Source: Methyloversatilis universalis FAM5
GTDB lineage: Bacteria > Pseudomonadota > Gammaproteobacteria > Burkholderiales > Rhodocyclaceae
Reading direction: 5' to 3'
Assembly (NCBI RefSeq): GCF_000214035.2
Contig: NZ_AFHG01000059.1
Span: forward strand, 248,001-312,000
Length of the DNA stretch: 64,000 nt
In this document: piece after piece, positions 33,945 through 44,668 of the stretch
Layout: every line of letters starts with the position of its first letter
Position numbering within the stretch: position 1 is the first letter of the stretch
Notes under the pieces: model-generated
Told to the model about the DNA's origin: nothing
Database searches by the model: none
The model's input: only the letters and a program-made list of their open reading frames with translations
Translations under genes and position numbers: made by a program

Positions 33945-36785
33945 TTACTTCCGTCGCGTCGTCGCCTTGCGCGGCTTGAGCAGCGGCGCCAGGTAGTGGC
34001 CGGTGTGCGAGCGCTCGACCGCGGCCACCTGTTCCGGTGTGCCGCTGGCGATGATCTCTCCGCCGCCGGCGCCGCCTTCCGGGCCGAGGTCGATGATCCA
34101 GTCGGCGGTCTTGATCACGTCCAGATTGTGCTCGATCACGACGATGGTGTTGCCGGCGTCGCGCAGCCGGTAGAGCACGCCGAGCAGCATGTCCACGTCG
34201 TGGAAATGCAGGCCGGTGGTCGGTTCGTCCAGGATGTACAGCGTGCGGCCAGTGTCGCGCTTGCTCAGTTCCAGCGCCAGCTTCACCCGCTGCGCCTCGC
34301 CACCGGACAGCGTGGTGGCGCTCTGGCCCAGACCGATGTAGCCCAGGCCGACCTCGACCAGCGTCTCCAGCTTGCGCGCGACCGTGGGCACCGCGTCGAA
34401 GAACTCGCGCGCCTCGTTCACCGTCATGCCCAGCACTTCGTGGATGGTTTTGCCCTTGTAGCGGATGTCCAGCGTTTCGCGGTTGTAGCGCTTGCCGTTG
34501 CACACGTCGCAGGGCACGAACACGTCGGGCAGGAAGTGCATTTCGACCCGCACCAGACCGTCGCCCTGGCAGGCTTCGCAGCGGCCGCCCTTCACGTTGA
34601 ACGAGAAGCGGCCCGGGCCGTAGCCGCGCGAGCGCGCTTCCGGCGTGCCGGCGAACAGCTCGCGTATCGGCGTCAGCAGGCCGGTGTAAGTGGCCGGGTT
34701 CGAGCGCGGCGTGCGGCCGATCGGCGACTGGTCGACATTGATCACCTTGTCGAACTGTTCCAGCCCCTCGATCGCGTCATGCGCCGCCGGCAGCGCGGCC
34801 GAGCCATAAAGATGGTGGGCGGCCGCGGTGTACAGCGTGTCATTGATCAGCGTGGACTTGCCGGAGCCGGACACGCCGGTCACGCAGGTGATCAGGCCGA
34901 GCGGAATCGACGCGTCGGCGCCGCGCAGATTGTTGCCGCGCGCGCCGCGCACGTGCAGCCAGGCCTCCCCCGGCTGGGTGCGCTTCTTCGGCACCTCGAT
35001 CTGTTTGCGGCCGGACAGGTAGGCGCCTGTCAGGCTGTCTTCCGACGCCTCGATGTCGGCCGGCGTGCCCTGGGCGATCACCTGGCCGCCGTGCTGGCCG
35101 GCGCCCGGGCCCATGTCCACCACGTGGTCGGCCATTTCGATCGCTTCCTGGTCGTGCTCGACCACCACCACGGTATTGCCGAGGTCGCGCAGCGTGTTCA
35201 GTGTGCCCAGCAGGCGCGCGTTGTCGCGCTGGTGCAGGCCGATCGACGGCTCGTCGAGTACGTACATGACGCCGGTCAGGCCGGAGCCGATCTGGCTGGC
35301 CAGACGGATGCGCTGCGCCTCGCCGCCGGACAGCGTTTCGGCCGAGCGGTCCAGGCTCAGGTAGTCGAGCCCGACGTCGATCAGGAAGCCGAGCCGCGCC
35401 GCGATCTCGCGCATGATGCGGGCGGCGATGGCAGCGCGCGCGCCATCCAGTTCCAGTCCCTCGAACACCTGCTGGCAGGCGCGCAGCGGCAGCGCCGCCA
35501 GCTGCGGCAGCGTGTGGCCGCCCACCTTCACATGGCGCGCGTCCGAGCGCAGCCGCGTGCCCTGGCAGTCCGGGCACACCTTTGTATTGCGGTACTTGCC
35601 CAGTTCCTCGCGCACCACCACCGAATCGGTTTCACGGTAGCGCCGCTCCAGATTGGGCACCACGCCTTCGAAGGCGTGTTCGCGCACCGTGGTGCGGCCG
35701 GATTCCGACAGGTAGCGGAAGGGAATGCGCTCCTGGCCGGAGCCGTTCAGCACCGTGTGCTGCAGCTTCGGGTCCAGCTGGTCCCAGGGCGTATCGACGT
35801 CGAATCTGTAGAAGGTGGCCAGACTGGCCAGCAGCTGGAAGTAGAACTGGTTGCGCCGGTCCCAGCCGCGGATCGCGCCTGAGGCCAGCGACAGGTGCGG
35901 ATGGGCGACGATGCGCGCCGGGTCGAAGAAGGTGACCATGCCCAGGCCGTCGCAGCTGTGACAGGCGCCGGCCGGGTTGTTGAACGAGAACAGGCGCGGC
36001 TCCAGCTCGGCCACGCTGTGGCCGCACACCGGGCAGGCGAAGCGGGCGGAAAAGAGCTGTTCGGCGCCGCTGTCCATGTCCAGCGCGATGGCCCGGCCTT
36101 CCGCCTGCTGCAGCGCGGTTTCGATCGATTCCGCCAGCCGCTGCCGCGCATCGGCGCGCACTTTCAGGCGGTCGACCACCACGTCGATCGAGTGCTTGAT
36201 GTTCTTGTCCAGCTTGGGCAGCTGGTCGATGTCCATCAGCTTGCCGTCCAGCCGTACCCGCACGAAGCCGCGCGATCGCAGGTCGGCGATCAGTTCGGTC
36301 TGTTCGCCCTTGCGCTCGCTCACCACCGGCGCAAGGATGGCCACGCGGCTTTCTTCCGGCATGGCGAGCACCGCATCCACCATCTGCGACACGCTCTGCG
36401 CGGCCAGCGGCGCGCCGTGTTCCGGGCAGTGCGGCGTGCCGACACGGGCGAACAGCAGGCGCAGGTAATCGTGGATTTCGGTCACCGTGCCCACGGTGGA
36501 GCGCGGATTGTGGCTGGTGGCCTTCTGTTCGATCGAGATCGCCGGCGACAGGCCCTCGATCAGGTCCACGTCCGGCTTTTCCATCAGCTGCAGGAACTGG
36601 CGCGCGTAGGCGGACAGCGATTCGACGTAGCGGCGCTGGCCTTCGGCGTACAGCGTGTCGAAGGCGAGCGAGCTCTTGCCGGAGCCGGACAGCCCGGTAA
36701 TCACCGTCAGACGGTCGCGCGGAATGTCGATATTGACGTTCTTCAGATTGTGGGTGCGCGCACCGCGTATGCGTATCCAGTCCAT
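33945..36785 (-). CDS. uvrA: Excinuclease ABC subunit A
   Basis: The 946-aa protein is a full-length UvrA. It has two ABC ATPase modules with Walker [10 protein letters not shown] (31-39) and GVSGSGKST (about 635). Two LSGGEAQR signatures and zinc-binding cysteines in CPVCGHSV and CEACQGDG...CDVC are present, and it ends with a basic tail. UvrA recognises DNA lesions in nucleotide-excision repair. The ATG at 36785 gives [16 protein letters not shown], the usual start. It is divergent from the YajR-like gene. No SOS box was identified upstream. Confidence 0.97.
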   Translation of the reverse strand: MDWIRIRGARTHNLKNVNIDIPRDRLTVITGLSGSGKSSLAFDTLYAEGQRRYVESLSAYARQFLQLMEKPDVDLIEGLSPAISIEQKATSHNPRSTVGTVTEIHDYLRLLFARVGTPHCPEHGAPLAAQSVSQMVDAVLAMPEESRVAILAPVVSERKGEQTELIADLRSRGFVRVRLDGKLMDIDQLPKLDKNIKHSIDVVVDRLKVRADARQRLAESIETALQQAEGRAIALDMDSGAEQLFSARFACPVCGHSVAELEPRLFSFNNPAGACHSCDGLGMVTFFDPARIVAHPHLSLASGAIRGWDRRNQFYFQLLASLATFYRFDVDTPWDQLDPKLQHTVLNGSGQERIPFRYLSESGRTTVREHAFEGVVPNLERRYRETDSVVVREELGKYRNTKVCPDCQGTRLRSDARHVKVGGHTLPQLAALPLRACQQVFEGLELDGARAAIAARIMREIAARLGFLIDVGLDYLSLDRSAETLSGGEAQRIRLASQIGSGLTGVMYVLDEPSIGLHQRDNARLLGTLNTLRDLGNTVVVVEHDQEAIEMADHVVDMGPGAGQHGGQVIAQGTPADIEASEDSLTGAYLSGRKQIEVPKKRTQPGEAWLHVRGARGNNLRGADASIPLGLITCVTGVSGSGKSTLINDTLYTAAAHHLYGSAALPAAHDAIEGLEQFDKVINVDQSPIGRTPRSNPATYTGLLTPIRELFAGTPEARSRGYGPGRFSFNVKGGRCEACQGDGLVRVEMHFLPDVFVPCDVCNGKRYNRETLDIRYKGKTIHEVLGMTVNEAREFFDAVPTVARKLETLVEVGLGYIGLGQSATTLSGGEAQRVKLALELSKRDTGRTLYILDEPTTGLHFHDVDMLLGVLYRLRDAGNTIVVIEHNLDVIKTADWIIDLGPEGGAGGGEIIASGTPEQVAAVERSHTGHYLAPLLKPRKATTRRK

Positions 36786-36919
36786 CAGCCAGCCCGGTTC
36801 ACAGCGAACCGGCTATGAAAACCCATTTCGCCAGGAAAGGCGAGCGTCGCGGTGCGCGCCCGCGGTGCGCAGGCCCCTGCCGCTTGCTAGAATCCGGGCT
36901 GCCTCTTTCCCTGCAAGCC

Positions 36920-38290
36920 ATGACTCCCCCGATCAAAGACCGCATGACCCGCACCGAATGGCGTGCGGGCGTCACGCTGGCCTTCATTCTTGCGCTGCGC
37001 ATGCTCGGCCTTTTCCTCGTGCTGCCGGTGTTCTCGGTGTTCGCGCGGACGCTGCCCGGCGGCGACAACATCTTCATGGCCGGTCTGGCTTTCGGCGTGT
37101 TCGGTCTCGCTCAGGCCTTCATGCAGATTCCGTTCGGCATCGCTTCCGACCGCTTCGGCCGCAAGCCGGTCATCGTCATCGGTCTGCTGCTGTATGCGGC
37201 GGGCAGCCTGCTGGCGATGTGGGCGCCGGACATCCACTGGATGATCGCCGCCCGCATCCTGCAGGGCACCGGCGCGATTTCCGCCGCGGTGACCGCGCTC
37301 GCCGCCGATCTGGTGCGCGACCAGCACCGCACCAAGGTGATGGCGATGATCGGATCGACCATCGGCCTCGTGTTCGCCGGTTCGCTGGTGCTGTCGCCGG
37401 CGCTGTACGGCTGGGTGGGCATGGACGGCATGTTCCTGTTCATCGCGGTGCTGGCGCTGACCGCGATTCCGCTGCTGCTGAAGGTGGTGCCCGACCCGGA
37501 TCACGCGCCCGAGGTGAAGCCCACGCCGTTCGCGCGGGTGATCGCCGACCGGCAGCTGATGCGGCTCAACTTCGGCATGTTCACGGTGCACATGGTCCAG
37601 ATGGCCATGTTCCTGATGGTGCCGCTGGCGCTGGTCGAGGTAATGGGGATGCCGGTGGCCGAGCACTGGACGCTCTACCTGCCCATCGTGCTGGCCAGTT
37701 TCGTCGTCATGGTGCCGGCCATCGTGTGGGCGGAAAAGCGCGCGCGGGTCAAAACCGTCTTCCTGGCGGCCATCGTCACGCTGATCGCCTCGCAGTTCGT
37801 CTTCCTGGCGCAGGTGGGCCTGATGTGGGTGCTGGTGGGCGGCCTGTTCGTGTTCTTCATCGCCTTCAACCTGCTTGAGGCGCTGCTGCCTTCGCTGGTG
37901 TCACGCATCGCGCCGCCGGCCGCCAAGGGCGCTGCGCTCGGCGTGTTCAATACCGCGCAGTCGGTCGGCGCCGCCACCGGCAGCGCCATCGGCGGCGCGA
38001 TCGCGCTGCGTTTCGGCGCCAGCGGCGTGTTCGGCTTCTGCATCGCGCTGGCGATCGCCTGGTGGCTGTGGGCGCGCAGCATGCAGCCGCCGCCGGTGGT
38101 GGCCCTGCGCGAATACGCGGTCGGCGATCATGTCGATATCGAGTGGCTGCGCGAGCGCCTGCTCGAACTGCCGGGCGTCCGCGAAGCCAGTGTTGAACGG
38201 GATCGCCGGATGGCGTATCTGAAGGTGAATCTGGAACTGTGGGACGAAGAGGGCGTACGCCGGCTGCTGGACGCGCCGGCGGCTGCCTGA
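36920..38290 (+). CDS. YajR-like MFS transporter with C-terminal YAM-type domain
   Basis: This 456-aa major facilitator protein has 12 helices and motif A as GIASDRFGRKPVIVIG. After the last helix comes a soluble ferredoxin-like domain of about 65 residues (VDIEWLRERLLELPGVREASVERDRR), as in E. coli YajR. The substrate is unknown. The ATG at 36920 is preferred; the longer frame from 36815 runs through the uvrA promoter region. It lies upstream of ssb, but with its own 88-base gap. Confidence 0.87.
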   Translation: MTPPIKDRMTRTEWRAGVTLAFILALRMLGLFLVLPVFSVFARTLPGGDNIFMAGLAFGVFGLAQAFMQIPFGIASDRFGRKPVIVIGLLLYAAGSLLAMWAPDIHWMIAARILQGTGAISAAVTALAADLVRDQHRTKVMAMIGSTIGLVFAGSLVLSPALYGWVGMDGMFLFIAVLALTAIPLLLKVVPDPDHAPEVKPTPFARVIADRQLMRLNFGMFTVHMVQMAMFLMVPLALVEVMGMPVAEHWTLYLPIVLASFVVMVPAIVWAEKRARVKTVFLAAIVTLIASQFVFLAQVGLMWVLVGGLFVFFIAFNLLEALLPSLVSRIAPPAAKGAALGVFNTAQSVGAATGSAIGGAIALRFGASGVFGFCIALAIAWWLWARSMQPPPVVALREYAVGDHVDIEWLRERLLELPGVREASVERDRRMAYLKVNLELWDEEGVRRLLDAPAAA

Positions 38291-38378
38291 GATTCATATG
38301 GAATAATGGTGCGGCGCCTTTCCGGTGCCCGGCGCCGCTGTCAGAAACCAAATTCACGCATCTCGCGGGAGGAAAATC

Positions 38379-38921
38379 ATGGCTTCAGTGAACAAGGTCA
38401 TCATCGTCGGCAACCTGGGCCGCGATCCGGAAACCCGCTACGCGCCCAACGGCGACGCCATCTGCAACATCACGGTGGCGACTACCGACAGCTGGAAGGA
38501 CAAGCAGACCGGCGAGCGCAAGGAACAGACCGAGTGGCACCGCGTCAGCTTCTACGGCCGGCTGGCCGAAATCGCCGGTCAGTACCTGCGCAAGGGCTCG
38601 CCGGTGTATGTCGAAGGTTCGCTGCGCACCCGCAAGTGGCAGGACAAGGAAGGCCAGGACCGCTACACCACCGAAATCCGCGCCGAACAGATGCAGATGC
38701 TGGGCAGCCGTCAGGGCGCCGGCGGTGAAGGCGGCGGCAGCGGTGGCGGATACGGCGGTGGTGGTGGCGGTTACGGCGGTGGCGACGATTTCGATCAGGC
38801 CCCGCCGCAGCGCCAGTCGGCCCCGCGTCAGGCGCCCAGCCGCCCGCAGAGCGCGCCGTCCGCACCGCCGGCATCGTCCGGTGGCGGTTTCGGCGGCATG
38901 GACGACGACATTCCGTTCTGA
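38379..38921 (+). CDS. ssb: Single-stranded DNA-binding protein
   Basis: The 180-aa SSB has an OB fold (about 1-110) starting [18 protein letters not shown], then a Gly-rich and Gln/Pro-rich linker. The conserved acidic tip MDDDIPF at the C terminus binds partner proteins. AGGAGG lies just before the ATG at 38379. A perfect hairpin terminator follows the gene. It fits a stand-alone replication and repair gene next to uvrA, a common betaproteobacterial arrangement. Confidence 0.97.
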   Translation: MASVNKVIIVGNLGRDPETRYAPNGDAICNITVATTDSWKDKQTGERKEQTEWHRVSFYGRLAEIAGQYLRKGSPVYVEGSLRTRKWQDKEGQDRYTTEIRAEQMQMLGSRQGAGGEGGGSGGGYGGGGGGYGGGDDFDQAPPQRQSAPRQAPSRPQSAPSAPPASSGGGFGGMDDDIPF

Positions 38922-38937
38922 TCGTCACCTGAACGCG

Positions 38938-38962
38938 AACGGCGCCTGCGGGCGCCGTTTTC
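38938..38962 (+). terminator. Rho-independent terminator of ssb
   Basis: Perfect 9-bp stem AACGGCGCC (38938-38946) and GGCGCCGTT (38951-38959), four-base loop TGCG, followed by TTTC. The next gene starts only eight bases later, so its transcript must begin within or read through the hairpin. Confidence 0.85.
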
Positions 38963-38969
38963 ATTTGCG

Positions 38970-40382
38970 ATGACCCTCTACGAAGACCTCGCCGACCGCA
39001 CCGCCCGGCAGATCGCCGACGGCGTGCTGCGCCCGGGCGACCGGCTGCCGTCGGTGCGTCAGGCCTGCCAGGCCAACGGCCTGAGCCCGATCACCGTCAC
39101 CCAGGCCTACGCGCTGCTGGAAAGCCGTGGCCTGATCGAGGCGCGGCCGCGTTCCGGCTACTTCGTGCGCGCCCGCCTCGGCCGCGCGCTGCCCGAACCG
39201 GCCATGAGCGCGCCGGGCCGGCGTTCGAGTGCGCTGCAGGTGAGCGATTTCATCTTCGAAATCCTCGACAGCGTGCGCGATCCGGCAGTGGTGCCGCTCG
39301 GCTCCAGCTTTCCGGCGCCCGAACTGTTTCCGCTCGACCGGCTCGGCCGCTGTCTGGCCGCCGCCGCCCGCCGCATGAAGCCGCAGGACACGCTGACCGA
39401 CCTGCCGCCGGGCCATCCGGAACTGCGCCGGCTGATCGCGCTGCGCTACCTTGGCCAGGGCGCACGGGTGTCGCCGGACGACATCATCGTCACCCATGGC
39501 GCGATGGAAGCGCTCAACCTCTGCCTGCAGGCGGTCACCCGGCCGGGCGACCTGATCGCGGTCGAATCGCCCACCTTCTACGCCGGCCTGCAGGCGGCCG
39601 AGCGGCTCGGGCTCAAGGTGGTTGAAGTGCCCAGCCATCCGCGCGAAGGCGTGAACCTTGCCGCGCTCGAACAGGTGCTCGACGCCCACCCGGTGCGCGC
39701 CTGCCTGTTCATGCTGAACTACGCCAACCCGACCGGCGCCTGTGTGCCCGACGACAGCCGGCGCGCGCTGATGGCGCTGCTCGAGCGCCACGATCTGCCG
39801 CTGATCGAGGACGACGTGTATGCCGAACTGCACCACGGCGAACAGCCGCCGCTGTGCAGCAAGGCGCTGGACCGCGACGGCCGGGTGATGCACGTATCGT
39901 CGTTCTCGAAATGCCTGGCGCCCGGCTTCCGCATCGGCTGGGTCGCCGCCGGCCGCTACGCCGACGCCATCCGCCGGCAGAAGCTGTCATTCAGCCTCGC
40001 CACGCCGGTCGCGCTGCAGCACGCGCTGGCCGACTACCTGAAGCAGGCCGGCTACGACCGTCACCTGCGCACCCTGCGCGCCGCGCTGCGCACCCAGCTC
40101 ACCGCACTGGTGGCCGACGTCGAAGCCCACTTCCCGGCCGGCACCCGCATGGCCGAACCGGAAGGCGGCTACTTCCTGTGGCTGGAACTGCCGGGGGACT
40201 GCGACACGCTGGCGCTGCACCGCGAAGCACTGGCCCGAGGCATCAGCATCGCACCCGGACCGATGTTCTCGGCGCAGCGGGAGTTCCGGAATTTCGTGCG
40301 GCTGAACTTCGGGCATCCGGATACGGAGGCGAGGAGGGCGGCAGTGCGCGAGCTGGGGCGGCTGATCGCACTGCAGGGGTGA
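38970..40382 (+). CDS. MocR-type regulator (GntR HTH plus aminotransferase fold), PdxR-like
   Basis: The 470-aa protein has a GntR winged helix (LRPGDRLPSVRQACQANGLS and following) fused to a fold-type I aminotransferase domain. NYANPTGACVP and SSFSKCLAPGFRIGW carry the PLP Lys. MocR proteins are PLP-dependent regulators, often of vitamin B6, taurine, GABA or amino-acid genes. The target is unknown; the next gene downstream (small monooxygenase-like protein) is on the same strand but 180 bases away. The ATG lies eight bases after the ssb terminator. Confidence 0.88.
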   Translation: MTLYEDLADRTARQIADGVLRPGDRLPSVRQACQANGLSPITVTQAYALLESRGLIEARPRSGYFVRARLGRALPEPAMSAPGRRSSALQVSDFIFEILDSVRDPAVVPLGSSFPAPELFPLDRLGRCLAAAARRMKPQDTLTDLPPGHPELRRLIALRYLGQGARVSPDDIIVTHGAMEALNLCLQAVTRPGDLIAVESPTFYAGLQAAERLGLKVVEVPSHPREGVNLAALEQVLDAHPVRACLFMLNYANPTGACVPDDSRRALMALLERHDLPLIEDDVYAELHHGEQPPLCSKALDRDGRVMHVSSFSKCLAPGFRIGWVAAGRYADAIRRQKLSFSLATPVALQHALADYLKQAGYDRHLRTLRAALRTQLTALVADVEAHFPAGTRMAEPEGGYFLWLELPGDCDTLALHREALARGISIAPGPMFSAQREFRNFVRLNFGHPDTEARRAAVRELGRLIALQG

Positions 40383-40562
40383 CTGCGCCCAGCGTTCGCA
40401 GCATCGCCTGCCAGCCGGTCATCCGGCGGCGCCAGCAGGACTGGATGACCGAAGCCGACCGCACGGCCCGGTCGTGATACGTTCGGTGCCGGATTCCGTT
40501 CACCTGTCATGACCGCTGCCCGGCGGCCCCCTTGCTGCTGCCCTCATTCATCTTTCGACGAC

Positions 40563-40886
40563 ATGTTCACCTCCACCTTCACCTTCGCCAAAGGCCAGTA
40601 CGACGATGCGTTTCACGCACTGGACGCGGTCATCGCCGGGGTCGCCCGCGCCATTCCCGGCTATCTCGGTGAGGAAGCCTGGGAAAACGCTGAAACCGGG
40701 CTGATCTCGAACGTCTATTACTGGGACTCGATGGAGGCGCTGCAGGCGCTGATGCAGCACCCGGAGCACATCCGGGCCAAGCAGCTGCAGGCGCGCTGGC
40801 TCAAGGGCTATCAGGTGGTGATCGCTCAGGTGGTGCGCACCTATGGCGACCAGGGCATCCCGCATCCGCTGGCGGCGACGAGCTGA
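40563..40886 (+). CDS. Antibiotic biosynthesis monooxygenase-like (ABM) protein
   Basis: This 107-aa protein has a ferredoxin-like ABM fold: FTFAKGQYDDAFHALDAVIAG, then GYLGEEAWEN, then VYYWDSMEALQALMQHPEHIRAKQ. Members are cofactor-free oxygenases or haem-degrading proteins, but many have unknown function. The ATG at 40563 opens the conserved first strand; an ATG at 40509 would add an unlikely Cys/Pro-rich tail. No close operon partner. Confidence 0.78.
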   Translation: MFTSTFTFAKGQYDDAFHALDAVIAGVARAIPGYLGEEAWENAETGLISNVYYWDSMEALQALMQHPEHIRAKQLQARWLKGYQVVIAQVVRTYGDQGIPHPLAATS

Positions 40887-41001
40887 TCCACGGCCCGAAC
40901 CTGCACTCCGCATCTGTGCCTGAAGTGAATCAACTCCGCTGAATCTGTTCCTGTCCGCCCGCGGCGGGTGTACTGCCGGCATCCCTTTCCGGAGCCTGCA
41001 G

Positions 41002-42396
41002 ATGAACACCGATACGACGCTGGCGGGCGGCGCGGGCGTGGTCCGCGCCGTGCCGCTCACCTTTCACCCCCGCCCGGGCACGGTGCATGCGCGCGCGGTG
41101 TCCGGGCGCTTCAACACCTGGCGCTGGGCCATGGTTTGGCTCACCCAGCTCGTTTTCTACGGCGGCGTGTGGCTGCCCTGGCGCGACGGCGACACGGTGC
41201 GGCCGGCGCTGTGGATGGACATTCCGCACGAGCGGCTCTACCTGTTCGACCGGGTGCTGTGGCCGCAGGACGCGCTGCTGTTCGCTTTCGTGCTCATCGT
41301 CGCGGCGCTGGCGCTGTTCTTCGTGACCGCGCTGGCCGGCCGGCTGTTCTGCGGCTTCGCCTGTCCGCAGACGGTGTACACGATGATGTTCACCTGGATC
41401 GAGGCGCGCATCGAAGGCAGGCCGGCGGCGCGACGCGCGCTGGACGCGGCACCGTGGGGGCCGCGCAAGATCGCGCTGAAGGGCGTCAAGCACGCGCTGT
41501 GGTGGGCGCTGGCGGCATGGACCGCGATCACCTTCGTCGGCTACTTCAGCCCGATACGCGATCTGCTGCCGCGCCTCACCGCCTGGGACGTCGGCATGTG
41601 GGAAGGCTTCTGGCTGGTGTTCTACGCCGCCTTCACCTGTCTGCAGGCGGGCTTTGCGCGCGAATCGGTGTGCCAGCACATGTGCCCCTATTCGCGCTTC
41701 CAGGGCGTGATGACCGACGCGCATACCCGCCAGGTCGGCTACGACCGGCGGCGCGGCGAGCCGCGCGCATCGGCGCGCAGCCAGGGCGCCGGCGACTGCG
41801 TGGACTGCACGATCTGCGTGCAGGTGTGCCCGACCGGCATCGACATCCGCAACGGCGTGCAGTACGCCTGCATCAACTGCGGTCTGTGCATCGATGCCTG
41901 CGACACCGTGATGGACAGGGTGGGCCGTGCGCGCGGGCTGATCCGGTTCGCCTCTGAACATCAGCTCGCGGGTCGCGACCTGCGCCGCCCGCGAATCCGG
42001 GTCGCCGTCTATGCGGCGCTGATCGCGCTGTGCGCCGGTGCGGCGCTGTGGCTGCTGGCGAACCGGCCGGCGCTGCGGGTGGACGTGCTGCGCGACCGCA
42101 GCGTGCTGGCGCGTGAGGCGGCGGATGGCCGGATCGAGAACGTGTATCTGCTCAAGGTGGCCAATCTGGCCGGGGACGAGGCGGATGTCGTGGTGACGGT
42201 CGACGGTCTGCCCGGCGTCCGCGTGGCCGGGCCGGACCGGCTGCGCGTACCGGCCAACCGGCTCGCCAGCCTGCAGCTGACGGTATCGGCAGCGGATGAG
42301 GGCGAGCGCGGCGCCCGCCCTGTGCGCATCACGGTGGCGCGGACCGATGACGCGACGGCGGCCGCGTTCGCGGACAGCCGCTTCCTGCTGCCGTGA
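41002..42396 (+). CDS. ccoG: Cytochrome cbb3 oxidase accessory protein CcoG
   Basis: The 464-aa membrane iron-sulphur protein has about five helices. Two ferredoxin-type 4Fe-4S motifs, CVDCTICVQVCP and CINCGLCIDAC, lie near residues 270-310, with an additional CGFACPQTVY. The C-terminal periplasmic IgG-like domain is typical (VANLAGDEADVVV). CcoG reduces copper for cbb3 oxidase assembly. Other cco genes are not in the window. It converges with the Nit1 operon end. No clear FNR box was seen. Confidence 0.93.
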   Translation: MNTDTTLAGGAGVVRAVPLTFHPRPGTVHARAVSGRFNTWRWAMVWLTQLVFYGGVWLPWRDGDTVRPALWMDIPHERLYLFDRVLWPQDALLFAFVLIVAALALFFVTALAGRLFCGFACPQTVYTMMFTWIEARIEGRPAARRALDAAPWGPRKIALKGVKHALWWALAAWTAITFVGYFSPIRDLLPRLTAWDVGMWEGFWLVFYAAFTCLQAGFARESVCQHMCPYSRFQGVMTDAHTRQVGYDRRRGEPRASARSQGAGDCVDCTICVQVCPTGIDIRNGVQYACINCGLCIDACDTVMDRVGRARGLIRFASEHQLAGRDLRRPRIRVAVYAALIALCAGAALWLLANRPALRVDVLRDRSVLAREAADGRIENVYLLKVANLAGDEADVVVTVDGLPGVRVAGPDRLRVPANRLASLQLTVSAADEGERGARPVRITVARTDDATAAAFADSRFLLP

Positions 42397-42413
42397 GCGG
42401 GCCGCAGTGGCCC

Positions 42414-43805
42414 TTACATCACGCCGACGTGCGGACGCAGCGGGTGCTCCAGCGCATCGGCGATCAGGCCGAGCGCCATTTCGCAGTCGGCGCGCGAGCT
42501 CGGTCCGCCGAGGCAGACCCTTACCGCGTCCGGCGGCAGCCCGTCGGTGCTGAAGGCGGCGCTGGCCACCACCGCCGCGCCGCGAGCACGCAGGCCGGAG
42601 GCGAATTCGACGATGGAGGTTTCGCCATCCAGCGGCAGCCACAGGTGGAAGCTTTCCGGCTGCGCGCGCAGCCGGTGCCGGCCGAGCAGTCGTGCTGCGA
42701 TGGCCTGGCGTGCGGCGGATTCCGAGCGGATGGCGTCCAGCATCGTGTCCGCAGTGCCGTCGGTGATCCAGCGCGTGGCCAGCGCGCTGGTGACCGGTGA
42801 GCACATGACGGTGGTGGCTCTCAGCGCACCGGCCAGCCGCTCGGCCTGACGCGGCCCCGGGGCATGCACGTAGGCGGTGCGCAGCCCGGCGCCGAAGCAC
42901 TTCGACAGGCCGCCGATGTAATAGGTGAGCGCCGGGGCCAGCGTGGCCAGCGGCGGCGGCACCTCGCGCGGCAGCATGGCGTAGGCGTCGTCCTCGATGA
43001 TGGGGATGGCGTAGCGCAGCGCGACATCGACCAGCGCTTCGCGCCGTGCCCGGGTGACCGTGCCGGTGGTCGGATTCAGCAGCGTCGGGTTGCAGTACAG
43101 CGCGCGCGGCTTCAGCGTGCGGCAGGCCTGCTCGAAGGCTTCCGCGCTGGGGCCGTCGTCGTCCAGCGGCAGCGCGTGCAGCTGCACGCCGAGCTGGGTG
43201 GCGATGGCCTTGATGCCCGGATAGGTCAGCGATTCGACGCAGATCGTCTCGCCCGGCCGCGCCAGCAGCGACACCAGCGCAGTCAGCGCGCTGTGGATGC
43301 CCGGGCACACCAGCACCCGCTCGGCGGCGCACAGCGGCAGACGCTGGCGCAGCCAGTGCACGCCGGCCGCACGGTCCTCGCGTGAGCCGCCGAAGTCCTG
43401 GTAGCGCAGCAGATCGTTCCAGTCTGACTGCGCCATCACCTCGGCCGCGCTGTCGCGCAGATGGGCGAGCAGCGCCGGATCCTGCGGCTCGGGCGGCAGG
43501 TTCATCGTCATTTCCGCCGCGCTGCCGCCGCGCAGCGCCAGGCCGGGCGTGCTGCCGCGGACAAAGGAGCCCATGCCGGCGCGCGCGTCGATCAGGCCGC
43601 GCTTGCGCGCTTCGGCGTACCCGCGCGCCACCGTGGTGTAGTTCAGTTCGAGCGCGTCGGCCAGATCGCGCAGCGCGGGCAGGCGGTCGCGCGGGCTCAG
43701 CCGGCCGCTGCGCACGTCCTCTGCGATGAGGTCGGCGATCAGCAGATAGGCCGGCTTGTTGCTCGCACGGATGCGCTTGAGCCAGTGCTGGGCGGTCTTG
43801 TCCAT
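42414..43805 (-). CDS. MocR-type regulator in the Nit1 operon
   Basis: The 463-aa protein has a GntR HTH (LSPRDRLPALRDLADALELNYTTVARGYAEARKRG) and an aminotransferase-fold domain with the PLP site YIGGLSKCFGAGLR. It is the last gene of the leftward Nit1 operon; its ATG shares a base with the preceding stop. A PLP-sensing regulator at the end of the operon could tune it by feedback. It is a second MocR protein in the window, about 30 percent the same to my eye as the one at 38970 in the catalytic core; this was not computed. Confidence 0.87.
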   Translation of the reverse strand: MDKTAQHWLKRIRASNKPAYLLIADLIAEDVRSGRLSPRDRLPALRDLADALELNYTTVARGYAEARKRGLIDARAGMGSFVRGSTPGLALRGGSAAEMTMNLPPEPQDPALLAHLRDSAAEVMAQSDWNDLLRYQDFGGSREDRAAGVHWLRQRLPLCAAERVLVCPGIHSALTALVSLLARPGETICVESLTYPGIKAIATQLGVQLHALPLDDDGPSAEAFEQACRTLKPRALYCNPTLLNPTTGTVTRARREALVDVALRYAIPIIEDDAYAMLPREVPPPLATLAPALTYYIGGLSKCFGAGLRTAYVHAPGPRQAERLAGALRATTVMCSPVTSALATRWITDGTADTMLDAIRSESAARQAIAARLLGRHRLRAQPESFHLWLPLDGETSIVEFASGLRARGAAVVASAAFSTDGLPPDAVRVCLGGPSSRADCEMALGLIADALEHPLRPHVGVM

Positions 43806-44668
43806 CAGGCCACTCGTCGTTTGCGGGTGAGGGCGTCGGCGATGCGTACACCGTCGGCGCAGCGGCTCAGGCGTATCCAGTGCGCGTACTCGTCGCCGTC
43901 CTCACGCTCGGCCAGCAGTTCGGCGCGCACCGACTCGCCCGGATCGATGTTGCCGTAGAAATACAGTTCGCGCTCGACCGTGAGCGCCGGCCGCAGGCCG
44001 TGCCACGCCAGTTCGGCGCGGTCGGCCAGCGCCTGGAAGCTGGCGAAGTAGAGCAGGCCGGCACCGTTGAAATCGTTGTGCGGGCAGGGCGTGAAGACCG
44101 CGCTGCGCAGTGCGCCGCCGTGTGCGGGCTGCAGGCCCAGGCGGCCGACGCCGCCGCCGGTGCGGAATACGCGGGCGCGCGCCTGCAGCGACAGCGCGGC
44201 GTCGGACAGCGTGCGGTCCTCGACCGCCGTGCTGTCGCCGCCGACCGGGGCGCGCACGATGCTGCGGTTGCTGCCGGCTGCGCGACGTATGAAGGCGGAC
44301 AGCAGTTCGACGCGCGCGCCACGCAGCGTGCCGGTGCGCAGGGTCTGGGTGCTGAAGTGCTGGGCGCGGCCGGGCGAGGTGGCGCGCACCGCCAGCGAGA
44401 ACGTCGCGTTCTCGGTGACCGCGTCCAGCTGCGCCTCGTGCAGATGCAGCGCGGTCAGCGCGGCATAGCTCTTGTGCCCGGCCTCGTCCGCGAATTCCGG
44501 CAGTGCCCGGCCGTGCGCCTGCGCGATCGCCAGCCAGTGCAGGTGGCCGCATTCCTTCAGCAGCCAGTTTTCCGACAGGCCGTACAGGCCGAGCTGCGGC
44601 ATGCCGGCGCGGTAGTGCTGCTGCAGCGCGCTGGCCGGGCGCAGCCGTTCGGCGCGGTCCATCAGCAT
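43805..44668 (-). CDS. LnmK/Pnap_2097-family protein of Nit1 cluster
   Basis: The 287-aa protein fits the Pnap_2097 family, related to LnmK bifunctional acyltransferase/decarboxylase hot-dog proteins. It opens with QHYRAGMPQLGLYGLSENWLLKECGHLHW and later has CPHNDFNGAGLLYFASFQALADRAE. In leinamycin synthesis LnmK makes propionyl-ACP; here the substrate is unknown. It is found in some, not all, Nit1 operons. Its start overlaps the oxidoreductase gene by seven bases. Confidence 0.78.
   Translation of the reverse strand: MLMDRAERLRPASALQQHYRAGMPQLGLYGLSENWLLKECGHLHWLAIAQAHGRALPEFADEAGHKSYAALTALHLHEAQLDAVTENATFSLAVRATSPGRAQHFSTQTLRTGTLRGARVELLSAFIRRAAGSNRSIVRAPVGGDSTAVEDRTLSDAALSLQARARVFRTGGGVGRLGLQPAHGGALRSAVFTPCPHNDFNGAGLLYFASFQALADRAELAWHGLRPALTVERELYFYGNIDPGESVRAELLAEREDGDEYAHWIRLSRCADGVRIADALTRKRRVA

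Noticed and set aside
41002-42396. Additional cbb3 oxidase structural genes near ccoG
   Set aside because: Neighbouring frames are MocR and ABM proteins; no ccoNOP sequence is present.
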